Positions 37,968 to 47,881 of a DNA stretch of 64,000 nt are shown one piece after another; position 1 is the first letter of the stretch, and every line of letters begins with the position of its first letter. This DNA comes from Halioglobus japonicus (GTDB lineage: Bacteria; Pseudomonadota; Gammaproteobacteria; Pseudomonadales; Halieaceae): the NCBI RefSeq assembly GCF_001983995.1, contig NZ_CP019450.1:2542001-2606000 (forward strand). The letters are read 5' to 3'. The notes beneath the pieces are model-generated. The model made no database searches and had not been told where the DNA came from. It saw only the letters and a program-made list of their open reading frames with translations. A program made the translations under genes and the position numbers.

Positions 37968-40763
37968 ATGAAACGCGCTTTCGATCTCTATAAACGGCGT
38001 CCACTCAGCCTTGCCTGTGCAAGTGCTGTTGCATTACTAATCCAGAACCCTGCCTCCTGGGCGGAGGAAGCCGTGGAGGAGGTGCTGGTTACCGGAACCC
38101 ATATCAAGGGCCTGGACTTGAAAGGCGGCACTCAGGCGGTGCAACTGACGCGTGAGGATATTCTGGAGTCTGGCGCACAGCGCATCGGCGAGTTAATGCA
38201 GGATCTGACCATTACCGGTGGCGGCACGGGAACATTTACAACATCTACCGCAGGCGCGCTGTCAGGGGATACACCTGTTGGCGCCTCAGCTGTGTCACTG
38301 CGTGGTCTTGGAACCGGTTCGACACTCACCCTGATCAACGGGCGCCGCTCATCGGTGAGTGCGTTTGCCAATGGCCAGGCATCCTTTATTGACGTGAACT
38401 CGATTCCCGGATCGGCTATCGAGCGTGTCGAGATTCTTCCCAGCGGCGCGTCCGCGACCTACGGCGCAGATGCGGTAGCAGGCGTCGTCAACTACGTGCT
38501 GCGTGAAGACTATGAGGGCTTCGAGATTTCCGGTTCTTACGGAGATTCCACCGAGAGCACTGACGAGGGCCGCTACAATCTAAATATGGTGTTTGGCGGT
38601 GGGAATGAGCAGCATCGCTTTATGGGTATTGTTGACTACTACAAGCGCAATGCCATGTACGATCGTGACCGCGATGTGAGTGCGGAATCATTAAGGCCCA
38701 GCCAGCAGGGCTTCCACCCCTCATTCAACGACCTGTTCTGGATGTTCTACGACCAGACCGAAGAACCCCAGGATGGCGGCTGTGCTGCCGATGATTTCGG
38801 TTTCGGCAATTTTGGTGAGTTCTGTGAGGTGAATACCAATGCGTTTACCTCGGTGATGGACAACTACGAAAGCGTGGGCGGCGTATTCACCTACCAGTTC
38901 AATATCAACGATTCGACAACCTGGTTTAACGAAGTGCTTTATCAGAGCACCGAATCTGACGGCACCAGTTCGCCGGCCAACTTCTCGCGCGCACCATTTG
39001 ACCCCGAGAGCCCTCTGTGGCCCCAGGCGCTGATCGATGACATGGTAGAAGAGGGCAGCTTCGAAGGGCTGGAAGACTGGACCGACTTCTACGGTTTCCC
39101 GATTTATGGCTGGGGCAAGTTCCCCGAGCCCCGTGCTGTCAGTGTGGAATCGGAAACCTATCGGATTGTATCCGGCATAGAAATGGATTTTGACTCCGGT
39201 TGGAATCTTGAGTCTGCACTGACCTACGGCTCTAACGAATCCGAGCAAAAGGGCAGTAGTGGCCTGTTTGTGTCTGAAGCCTTCTACGACGCCAGCTTGG
39301 GCAATCTCTGTGCGGATGGTACTCTCGTGAATCGTTGGGATGTAAACCCCGCACGGCCGAGCGCTTCCTTTGTTGGCGACACCTGCGAAGACATCGGCAA
39401 AACCACCCTGTGGTACAACCCCTTTGGTGGCCAGACCAGTCAGGCTGAGGGTATCGACGAGTTCATTCGGACCGAGGCAGAGCGCAGCGGTGAGTCAGAA
39501 ATGTACGCCATCGATCTGGTGACCTCTGGGCCGCTGTTCGATTTCAATGGTCGCGAAGTGCAGGGCGCCTTCGGCGCAGAGTGGCGCCATGAAGAAGTGA
39601 AAGACGTTCCCGCGGGGATTGCATTGGCGACTACCGGCAACCCCGAACCCATACTCGGGTTCAGTTCCACCTCTGCGGATGCGAAGCGTGATCAATGGGC
39701 CCTGTTTGCGGAATTCTACATTCCCCTCACAGACAACCTCGATCTGACGTTGGCGGGTCGCTACGACGATTACGATAGCTTCGGTGACGACTTTAACCCC
39801 AAAGTGGCACTGCGTTGGCAGCCTGTTGACAGCCTGATCCTGCGCAGCAACTACTCCACCTCGTATCGCGCGCCCTCGCTTGCGCAGGTCGGTGCAGGTA
39901 CGCTGCTGAGTTCATTTACCGTAGATTGTGCTGAAACACCCGCAGCCTGCGGAGGTGATGCCAGCGCCGATGGTGAGAACCTGCTCTCTGAAGAGGTCGC
40001 CAATGACAACCTGAAGCCCGAGACGGCCGATACCTGGGGTGCAGGCTTCGTGTGGACGCCCACGGATAGCATTGATATCACTGTCGACTACTGGGATATC
40101 AGTTACGACGATGTTATTGGTATCGACGAGGACGACTTTATCCGCAGAGCCCTTGGCGGTGAGTTCCCCGTTGTTGGCGAGGGTGAGCTACCCACCGGTA
40201 CCGCGGGTCTGGAAGTGGAGGGTGACTTTGTTATCGATGCGCACTTTGAGCTGACCAACCTGGGCTATGAAGATGTTCGTGGCGTGGACCTTACATACAC
40301 CCAGTCGCTGGATGTAGGACCGGGTGTCTTGACCCTGATTGCCGACGCAACCTACCTGCTCGAGTACGAGCGCCGCGCCTCTGATGCCTCGCCCGTCATC
40401 GATGAGGTGGGTGATTTCCGCTACCCGGAGTGGCTGGCGAATGCCAAGGTGCGCTACAGCATGGATCGTTGGGGCGGGTCACTGGGCTTGCGCTACACCG
40501 ATGGTTACAAGGATGATCCCTCCAATCGCACGCTGGAGGCCGTCGGTCTTCCCGCAGACGCCACCGTGGATGTGGATTCCTGGACCGTGTTTGACCTCAA
40601 CCTGTACTACGATGTGAACGAACATAACTATCTGCAGTTAACCGTGCGCAATATGTTCGATGAAGAACCGCCAGAGGTGCTGGGCCTTAGCTCGAACGTG
40701 GATTACATCAATCATGACTCCCTGGGTCGCTATGTTACCTTGCGCTACACCTACGTGTTCTGA
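37968..40763 (+). CDS. TonB-dependent outer-membrane receptor
   Basis: The 931-residue protein has a signal sequence (residues 1 to about 32, ending in NPASWAEEA), a TonB box-like EEVLVTGTHI, and a plug domain with SLRGLGTGSTLTLINGRR, SIPGSAIERVEILPSGASA and TYGADAVAGVVNYV. A large beta-barrel follows, ending in the aromatic GRYVTLRYTYVF. This SusC-unlike receptor with a TGG-rich plug resembles those used for peptide or oligomer uptake. Placed between the isoaspartyl dipeptidase and cyanophycinase genes it may bring polymer fragments or dipeptides across the outer membrane. GAGGA precedes ATG 37968. Confidence 0.92.
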   Translation: MKRAFDLYKRRPLSLACASAVALLIQNPASWAEEAVEEVLVTGTHIKGLDLKGGTQAVQLTREDILESGAQRIGELMQDLTITGGGTGTFTTSTAGALSGDTPVGASAVSLRGLGTGSTLTLINGRRSSVSAFANGQASFIDVNSIPGSAIERVEILPSGASATYGADAVAGVVNYVLREDYEGFEISGSYGDSTESTDEGRYNLNMVFGGGNEQHRFMGIVDYYKRNAMYDRDRDVSAESLRPSQQGFHPSFNDLFWMFYDQTEEPQDGGCAADDFGFGNFGEFCEVNTNAFTSVMDNYESVGGVFTYQFNINDSTTWFNEVLYQSTESDGTSSPANFSRAPFDPESPLWPQALIDDMVEEGSFEGLEDWTDFYGFPIYGWGKFPEPRAVSVESETYRIVSGIEMDFDSGWNLESALTYGSNESEQKGSSGLFVSEAFYDASLGNLCADGTLVNRWDVNPARPSASFVGDTCEDIGKTTLWYNPFGGQTSQAEGIDEFIRTEAERSGESEMYAIDLVTSGPLFDFNGREVQGAFGAEWRHEEVKDVPAGIALATTGNPEPILGFSSTSADAKRDQWALFAEFYIPLTDNLDLTLAGRYDDYDSFGDDFNPKVALRWQPVDSLILRSNYSTSYRAPSLAQVGAGTLLSSFTVDCAETPAACGGDASADGENLLSEEVANDNLKPETADTWGAGFVWTPTDSIDITVDYWDISYDDVIGIDEDDFIRRALGGEFPVVGEGELPTGTAGLEVEGDFVIDAHFELTNLGYEDVRGVDLTYTQSLDVGPGVLTLIADATYLLEYERRASDASPVIDEVGDFRYPEWLANAKVRYSMDRWGGSLGLRYTDGYKDDPSNRTLEAVGLPADATVDVDSWTVFDLNLYYDVNEHNYLQLTVRNMFDEEPPEVLGLSSNVDYINHDSLGRYVTLRYTYVF

Positions 40764-40774
40764 GGGGTAGCCGC

Positions 40775-42028
40775 GTGAAAACATTGCTATCAATGTGGGT
40801 TCTCCTGCTGTGCAGTTTGCCTGTGGCGGCTGCACCGGCAGAGGCTAATGCCAACAAAGGGACGTTGGTCATCGCCGGTGGTGCCGTCAGGGCGGATAAC
40901 GCTGATGTGTTTGGCGCGTTTATCCGCGCGCTGCCGGCCAATGGCCCGGTTGTCATTGTGCCCGCCGCCAGTGGACAGCCTTCGCGCTCGGCTCGCGACG
41001 TTGCAGACAGTCTCACAGCCTTTGGCGTGAACGCCGACCGGCTGACGGTGTTTCCCGTGGCCCTGCGCGATGACTCCACTACAGAGGATGTGGACGAGAG
41101 TCGATGGCAGGAGCACGCCTGGGACGAGCAGCGGGTTGCGCTGGTGCGCGACGCTGCCGGGTTCTGGTTTACCGGCGGTGACCAGATGCGCATTGTCTCT
41201 TTGCTGCGCAGCGAGAGCGGACAATTGTCGCCGCTATTGAGCTTAATTCATCAGCGCTTGCAGGCCGGCGCTGTGGTGGGAGGAACCTCTGCCGGCGCCG
41301 CCATTATGAGCGAGCGCATGATTACCGGTGGCGATAGCTTTACCGCACTGATCGAGCCGGGCCCGGTGGATTATGAAGCCATAGAGGAGCAGGAAAGCGG
41401 CCACCTCAGTATGACGGCCGGTCTTGGTTTTCTCAGCCAGGGATTGGTCGATCAACACTTTGATCGCAAGGCGCGTCTGGGGCGCCTGGTCCGCGCCCTG
41501 GATCTCGCGGACGCAGCATGGGGGTATGGTGTCGATGAAGATACGGCGATGGTGGTTGAGCTTGCCAGCGGCCGCGCCTCGGTGGTGGGCAGCGGTAGCA
41601 TTACCGTGCTCGACGCGGGCAACGCCCGTTATCACTGGCCGGGGCCGCAGTTGGCCCGCACCCTGCAGTTGAGCCTGTATCCCGCTGGGAGTAGGTTCGA
41701 CTTGGCAACCGGGAAGCCGCTGACGATTGTCGGTGACCCGACAGTCGGGGAGGAATATTTTGGTCACAGCCTGCGCGCAGGCGGTGGTATGGCATTCCCC
41801 AATCAGACACTTGAACAAATGTTAGGCAACGATTTGCTGGATAACCGGGCCGCACAGGAACTGCGCCGCTGGAGCATCGATGCTCGGGGCCAGGCGTTGG
41901 TCTACGTATTTCGCCAGACGGCTCAGAGTGCAGGTTACTGGGGCAGGGTAGCCGGTGCCAGCAGATACACTATTACCGCGGTCGACTTCAGTATTGACCG
42001 CATTCAGGTGACCGCGCCCACCGATTGA
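40775..42028 (+). CDS. Exported cyanophycinase (peptidase S51 family)
   Basis: The 417-residue protein has a signal peptide (MKTLLSMWVLLLCSLPVAAA) and a cyanophycinase domain. The nucleophile is Ser172 in VGGTSAGAAIMSERM. VDQHFDRKARLGRLVRAL and GYGVDEDTAMVV are the other two blocks that mark cyanophycinases. These enzymes cut cyanophycin, a poly-Asp backbone with Arg side chains, into beta-Asp-Arg dipeptides. Export and size match the extracellular CphE form, not the intracellular CphB of about 270 residues. GTG 40775 lies 11 bases behind the TonB receptor stop with GAGGGG between. The local set regulator, permease, dipeptidase, receptor and cyanophycinase makes one pathway. Confidence 0.88.
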   Translation: MKTLLSMWVLLLCSLPVAAAPAEANANKGTLVIAGGAVRADNADVFGAFIRALPANGPVVIVPAASGQPSRSARDVADSLTAFGVNADRLTVFPVALRDDSTTEDVDESRWQEHAWDEQRVALVRDAAGFWFTGGDQMRIVSLLRSESGQLSPLLSLIHQRLQAGAVVGGTSAGAAIMSERMITGGDSFTALIEPGPVDYEAIEEQESGHLSMTAGLGFLSQGLVDQHFDRKARLGRLVRALDLADAAWGYGVDEDTAMVVELASGRASVVGSGSITVLDAGNARYHWPGPQLARTLQLSLYPAGSRFDLATGKPLTIVGDPTVGEEYFGHSLRAGGGMAFPNQTLEQMLGNDLLDNRAAQELRRWSIDARGQALVYVFRQTAQSAGYWGRVAGASRYTITAVDFSIDRIQVTAPTD

Positions 42029-42208
42029 CCGATTTGAACGCTCCAGTGAGGTCTTTTTGAGGCCTCACTTTCCCTCCCATCCAGCTACACTGAGTCTCAT
42101 TGCTACCCCTTGAAAAGGCGGGTATTGTATCCATATCCAGTAGTTGAAGACGCAACAACAGTAGTGAGCAGTATCTTGGAGTACATTCGGAGCAACACAA
42201 CCATACGC

Positions 42209-42532
42209 ATGGGTGAGGAGCAGCACGACTCCGACGGCGGCCTCGCACTCGAGGAGAGCAAACCGGAACTTAAGCGCCCACCGCTGTTCAAAGTTGTCCT
42301 GATTAACGACGATTACACGCCTATGGAATTTGTCGTGGAAGTCCTGGAGACCTTCTTCAGGATGAACCGCGAACAGGCCACGCACGTAATGCTCACTGTG
42401 CATACCCAGGGAAAAGGGGTATGCGGTATTTTCACCCGCGACATTGCCGAGACCAAGGCGGCGCAGGTGAATCAGTACGCCAGGGAAAATGAACACCCCC
42501 TGTTGTGCGAGATCGAAGCATCTGAAGGTTAG
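42209..42532 (+). CDS. clpS: ClpS adaptor, N-degron recognin
   Basis: The 107-residue protein ([11 protein letters not shown]) has the ClpS core [20 protein letters not shown], including the N-degron pocket residues Asn and Asp of NDDYTPMEF, and [23 protein letters not shown]. ClpS binds proteins with Leu, Phe, Trp or Tyr at the N-terminus and gives them to ClpAP. Upstream in-frame starts exist up to 42110; ATG 42209 is used because homologues begin with a short acidic tail. clpA follows 17 bases on. Confidence 0.92.
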   Translation: MGEEQHDSDGGLALEESKPELKRPPLFKVVLINDDYTPMEFVVEVLETFFRMNREQATHVMLTVHTQGKGVCGIFTRDIAETKAAQVNQYARENEHPLLCEIEASEG

Positions 42533-42549
42533 GAACCCGGGAGAGGTAT

Positions 42550-44835
42550 ATGCTGAGTAATGACCTGGAACAGTCACTGAATGACGCTTTCCGCAGTGCG
42601 CGGTCCAAGCGGCACGAGTTCATGACCGTAGAGCATTTATTGCTGGCGTTGCTGGACAACAACGACGCCATCCGGGTGTTAAAGGCCTGTGGCGCCGATA
42701 TCGGTGGGCTGCGCGGCGACCTGGTAGAGTTTGTCGATGCAACTACACCGCTGATTCCCGAGGAAGAGGAAGACCGCGACACGCAGCCAACGCTCGGCTT
42801 CCAGCGCGTGCTGCAGCGCGCCGTTTTCCACGTGCAGTCATCCGGTAAGAGTGAGGTCACCGGGGCCAATGTGCTGGTGGCGATCTTCAGTGAATCTGAA
42901 AGCCAGGCCGTGTTCTTCCTGAAAACCCAGAATGTGGCGCGCCTGGATGTGGTCAACTACATCACCCACGGTATTTCCAAGGTCGAGGGCGAGGGTGATT
43001 CCTCGGAGGCTGAACATTCCACCGGTGGCGAAGAGGCCATCGGCGAAGAGGCGGACAGCAACCCCCTGGACAGCTTTGCCACCAACCTCAACAAGGAAGC
43101 GGCCGAAGGACACATTGACCCTCTGATCGGGCGCGCACCGGAAGTGGAACGAGTGGCCCAGATTCTGGCCCGGCGGCGCAAGAACAACCCGCTGTTGGTG
43201 GGAGAGTCGGGCGTGGGCAAGACCGCGATTGTCGAGGGTCTGGCCAAGAAGATTGTCGACGGTGAGGTGCCGGAGACGTTGAAAGATGCGGTGGTCTATT
43301 CCCTGGATCTGGGCTCACTGCTGGCGGGCACCAAGTACCGCGGCGATTTTGAGAAGCGCTTCAAGGGTTTGCTTGCGGAGCTGAAAAAGCGCGATCACGC
43401 GATTCTGTTCATCGACGAAGTACACACGATTATCGGCGCTGGCGCCGCTTCTGGTGGGGTGATGGACGCCTCGAATCTGCTTAAGCCGCTGCTGAGTTCC
43501 GGCAAGTTGCGCTGTGTGGGCTCAACCACCTTCCAGGAGTACCGCGGCATTTTCGACAAGGACAAAGCCCTGAGCCGTCGCTTCCAGAAAGTCGACGTCA
43601 TGGAGCCCTCTGTCGAAGACGCCTACAAGATTCTCAAGGGACTCAAGTCCCGGTTTGAGGAGCACCACGGGCTGCGCTACACCGACAAGGCACTGAAGGT
43701 CGCCACTGAACTCTCAGATCGCTATATTACCGACCGTTTTCTGCCGGACAAAGCCATCGATGTAATAGACGAGGCAGGGGCCTATCAGCAACTGCAAAGT
43801 GCTTCCAAACGCAAGAAAGTGATCGGCGTGGGCGACATTGAGTCAGTGATTGCAAAGATTGCCCGTATTCCTCCCAAAACCGTGTCGTCCGACGACAAGG
43901 AAGTACTGCAGAAACTGGAGAAGAATCTGCAGATGGTGGTGTTCGGTCAGGATCAGGCGATCTCCAGCCTGGCCACTTCGATCAAACTCGCCCGGGCCGG
44001 GCTCAAGGCTGCGGACAAGCCAATCGGCTCTTTCCTGCTGGCCGGTCCCACCGGTGTGGGCAAAACCGAGGTGACGCGCCAGCTGGCAATGCAGCTGGGT
44101 CTGGAGTTAATCCGCTTCGATATGTCCGAGTATATGGAGCGCCACACTGTGTCGCGGCTGATCGGTGCGCCTCCCGGCTATGTGGGTTTCGACCAGGGCG
44201 GGCTGTTAACTGACGCCGTCACCAAGAATCCTCACGCGGTAGTGCTGCTTGATGAGATCGAAAAAGCACACCCGGAAGTGTTCAATCTGCTGTTGCAGGT
44301 GATGGATCACGGTTCGCTGACCGACAATAACGGTCGCAAAGCGGATTTCCGCAACGTTATCCTGATTATGACCACCAATGCCGGCGCAGAGAATATCAGC
44401 CGCCGTACTATTGGTTTCACCCAGCAGGATCACAGCACGGATGGCCTCGAGGCGATCAACCGGATGTTTACCCCCGAATTCCGCAACCGCCTGGACTCCA
44501 TTGTCCAGTTCGAGCCTCTCGATGAAGCGGTGATTCTCACGGTGGTGGATAAATTCCTCACCGAACTGCAGGGCCAGCTGGATGAGAAACGCGTGACTAT
44601 CGATGTCGATGAAGATGCGCGTTTGTGGCTGGTCGAAAAAGGCTACGACCGGAATATGGGCGCGCGTCCCATGGCCCGCATTATCCAGGAACATATCAAG
44701 AAGCCCCTGGCGGAGCTGGTCCTGTTTGGCGAACTCGCTCAGTCAGGCGGCACTGCGCTCGTCCGCCTGAATAAGGCGGACGATAAGCTGGATGTTCTGG
44801 TAGAAGAGGAAGAGGTGGAGCTGGCTGAGAGTTGA
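42550..44835 (+). CDS. clpA: ATP-dependent Clp protease ATPase subunit ClpA
   Basis: The 761-residue AAA+ unfoldase has an N-domain (1-145) that docks ClpS. The first ATPase module has Walker A GESGVGKT and Walker [12 protein letters not shown]; the pore loop is KYRGDFEKR. The second has [21 protein letters not shown] and sensor residues [13 protein letters not shown]. The IGL-type ClpP loop is present as [13 protein letters not shown] sequence but was not checked closely. It unfolds N-degron substrates and SsrA-tagged proteins for ClpP. GAGAGG precedes ATG 42550, 17 bases after clpS. Confidence 0.95.
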   Translation: MLSNDLEQSLNDAFRSARSKRHEFMTVEHLLLALLDNNDAIRVLKACGADIGGLRGDLVEFVDATTPLIPEEEEDRDTQPTLGFQRVLQRAVFHVQSSGKSEVTGANVLVAIFSESESQAVFFLKTQNVARLDVVNYITHGISKVEGEGDSSEAEHSTGGEEAIGEEADSNPLDSFATNLNKEAAEGHIDPLIGRAPEVERVAQILARRRKNNPLLVGESGVGKTAIVEGLAKKIVDGEVPETLKDAVVYSLDLGSLLAGTKYRGDFEKRFKGLLAELKKRDHAILFIDEVHTIIGAGAASGGVMDASNLLKPLLSSGKLRCVGSTTFQEYRGIFDKDKALSRRFQKVDVMEPSVEDAYKILKGLKSRFEEHHGLRYTDKALKVATELSDRYITDRFLPDKAIDVIDEAGAYQQLQSASKRKKVIGVGDIESVIAKIARIPPKTVSSDDKEVLQKLEKNLQMVVFGQDQAISSLATSIKLARAGLKAADKPIGSFLLAGPTGVGKTEVTRQLAMQLGLELIRFDMSEYMERHTVSRLIGAPPGYVGFDQGGLLTDAVTKNPHAVVLLDEIEKAHPEVFNLLLQVMDHGSLTDNNGRKADFRNVILIMTTNAGAENISRRTIGFTQQDHSTDGLEAINRMFTPEFRNRLDSIVQFEPLDEAVILTVVDKFLTELQGQLDEKRVTIDVDEDARLWLVEKGYDRNMGARPMARIIQEHIKKPLAELVLFGELAQSGGTALVRLNKADDKLDVLVEEEEVELAES

Positions 44836-44857
44836 GATGCCTCAGTCAGCGACCTGA

Positions 44858-45076
44858 TTAACGCTCGCGGTAGGTAATGCGGCCTTTGGTCAGGTCATAG
44901 GGCGTCAGTTCGACGCGAACCTTGTCGCCGGTGAGAATGCGGATGTAGTTCTTGCGCATTTTGCCGGAGATGTGTGCGGTTACCACGTGACCATTTTCCA
45001 GTTGGACCCGGAACGTGGTGTTGGGAAGGGTGTCGATCACCTCGCCTTCCATTTCAATCTGGTCTTCTTTCGCCAT
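44858..45076 (-). CDS. infA: Translation initiation factor IF-1
   Basis: The 72-residue S1/OB-fold protein ([19 protein letters not shown]) is IF-1, with [20 protein letters not shown] and the C-terminal KGRITYRER. It sits in the A site of the 30S subunit during initiation. ATG 45076 is the family start; the frame is open for 12 more codons but these are not conserved. It is convergent with clpA, 22 bases away, as in Pseudomonas. Confidence 0.97.
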   Translation of the reverse strand: MAKEDQIEMEGEVIDTLPNTTFRVQLENGHVVTAHISGKMRKNYIRILTGDKVRVELTPYDLTKGRITYRER

Positions 45077-45207
45077 GCGGCAGTATTCCTCGGATGAAAA
45101 TAAGGGGCGCATTTTGCCTCAAAGCCAGGCGATGCGCCACCGCAAAAAGCGTGAAATTGTCTCCGGGAATCGCGATAGGGCGCGCAGGTGCGAGCCCGTG
45201 GCCTGCC

Positions 45208-45918
45208 TCAGGTAAGCAGGCTCCAGCGGCCGTTGAGATAGAGCTCCAGAGGGCGATACTCCGACTTGTAGCTCATCTTGCGGCAATTCTTGATCCAGTA
45301 GCCCAGGTAGAGGTAGTCCAGGCCGAGTTCCCGGGTGCGCTCTATCTGCCACAGAATCGCATAGCGCCCCAGGCTGCGGTCGACCAGGTCGGGGTCGAAG
45401 AACGTGTAAATGGCCGATAAGCCATCCAGTAACTCGTCCACGACCGAGATCGCTGTGAGTTGGCCGCCGTGGTAAAAGCGGTAGTAGCGTGTGCATTCCC
45501 AGGCATTGTCGAGAAATGACTGATACTGTTCGCGATCGGGCGGATACATATCGCCGTCGGCGTGACGCTGTTCGATGTAGCGCTGGTAAAGCCCGAAGGC
45601 TGAGTGATCGCGGATATCGCTGGTGACTTCCACTTCCAGGTCGGTATTGCGTTTCAGGGCCCGCTTCTGGTTCCGGTTGGGCTTGAAACGTTTCACGGGA
45701 ATGCGCGCGGGAATACAGGCATCGCAGCTGGAGCAGTGAGGGCGGTACAGGTGGTTGCCGCTGCGCCTGAACCCCAGTACCGACAGGTTGCTGTAAAGAC
45801 CTTGATCAATCTCCTGGCGCGGGTCTACGAACAACGTCGTAGCCTCCTGTTCCTCCAGGTAGCTACAGCTATGGGGGTAGGTCGTGTAGACCTTCAGGTC
45901 CCGCAGGGAAGACGTCAC
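45208..45918 (-). CDS. bpt: Aspartate/glutamate leucyltransferase Bpt (ATE-like)
   Basis: The 236-residue protein belongs to the arginyl/leucyl-tRNA-protein transferase family. [17 protein letters not shown] contains the Cys region, [23 protein letters not shown] the second Cys set, and [22 protein letters not shown] the C-terminal block. Bacterial Bpt transfers Leu to N-terminal Asp or Glu, making them ClpS substrates. GTG 45918 is chosen because it overlaps the aat stop in GTGA, showing translational coupling. Confidence 0.92.
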   Translation of the reverse strand: MTSSLRDLKVYTTYPHSCSYLEEQEATTLFVDPRQEIDQGLYSNLSVLGFRRSGNHLYRPHCSSCDACIPARIPVKRFKPNRNQKRALKRNTDLEVEVTSDIRDHSAFGLYQRYIEQRHADGDMYPPDREQYQSFLDNAWECTRYYRFYHGGQLTAISVVDELLDGLSAIYTFFDPDLVDRSLGRYAILWQIERTRELGLDYLYLGYWIKNCRKMSYKSEYRPLELYLNGRWSLLT

Positions 45919-46627
45919 AACAATTCTCCACAAGTTGCCGGTAGGCGCCAGATCTCCGGATCATGCGCGACATCTATAGTGTCCCTAAGCCGCTGTTCGA
46001 AGTCTAGTCTGGGCATATTGAATGCCCCGAGACTGTTCAGGTGTTCGCTCTCTACCTGGCAGTCAATCAATTCAAAGCCGCCCCGTGTCAGAATGTTGAC
46101 CAACCCCACCAGGGCAACTTTGGAAGCATCCGCCTCCAGACTGAACATGGACTCGCCAAAATACGCCCTGCCGATGGCAATACCATAGAGGCCCCCACCA
46201 GTTCACCGGCGGGGTTATATACCTCGACAGAGTGGGCGTGGCCGATGTGGTGCAGGTCGCAGTAGGCCGCCAGCATATTGTCGCCTATCCAGGTGCCCAG
46301 GCCGTCGCCGCGCAGCTGCGCACAGTGGCGCATCACTGATTCAAAGTGCAGGTCGACCGACAGCCGGAACCGATTGCGACGTAGGGTTTTGCGCAGCGAG
46401 CGCGAGATGTGCAGTTGCCCGGGCAGCAATACAGAGCGGGGATCTGGCGTCCACCACAGCACCGGCTGGGGTTCTTCGTACCATGGGAATATACCGTGCC
46501 GGTAGGCTTCCAGCAGCCGCCTGGGCGACAGATCACCGCCCACTGCGAGCAGACCGTTGGGGTAATCCAGGGCCTCGCCCGTGGGCGGGAAGGGCTCGTT
46601 GTCGGCAAGTTGGCTGATAGCGCGCAT
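45915..46627 (-). pseudogene. aat: Leucyl/phenylalanyl-tRNA-protein transferase Aat, one frameshift
   Basis: Two frames give one Aat of about 237 residues (E. coli 234). The first part runs from [15 protein letters not shown] through [39 protein letters not shown] and YNPAGELVG. The frame breaks in the C run 46192-46196; one extra base restores [21 protein letters not shown], which reaches [14 protein letters not shown] and the normal end. Aat adds Leu or Phe to N-terminal Arg or Lys, the second entry to ClpS-ClpAP degradation. As both halves are intact and the gap is one base in a homopolymer, a read error is likelier than decay. Confidence 0.88.
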
Positions 46628-46671
46628 ACACGCATTATACGCGCCCGTGACTTTGCGGGGCACGAAGTCAC

Positions 46672-46699
46672 AAAAAAGGGCCGCAGAGGCGGCCTTTTT
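46672..46699. terminator. Bidirectional terminator after trxB
   Basis: GGCCGC-AGAG-GCGGCC flanked by six A and five T. It lies between trxB and aat on the minus strand, so aat is probably transcribed separately. Confidence 0.88.
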
Positions 46700-46715
46700 G
46701 ACGAAACACAGGCTG

Positions 46716-47723
<1,008 letters not shown>

Positions 47724-47799
47724 TTAAAGGCAGGCGTCGGGCAAAGGCTCGGAGAATTCTAAAAGACAAACATAAGCCTTTGAATTAAATAAATAATTG

Positions 47800-47833
47800 A
47801 GCGACAATTAGTTGTCGCTATAGCATTTATAGC
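47800..47833. promoter_or_regulatory. Two overlapping dyads in the trxB-ftsK gap
   Basis: AGCGACAA-TTAG-TTGTCGCT (47800-47819) is a perfect 8-bp dyad with a 4-base loop. GCTATA-GCATT-TATAGC (47817-47833) overlaps it. The region is AT-rich and could contain operators for either divergent gene. Confidence 0.4.
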
Positions 47834-47881
47834 AACGCTTCATAGAAAAGCGTGGGCACAGGGACCAGGGACAATAACTAC

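Noticed and set aside
47800..47833. CRISPR-like repeat
   Set aside because: The repeated arms are inverted, not direct, and there are no spacers; no CRISPR array was seen in the window.
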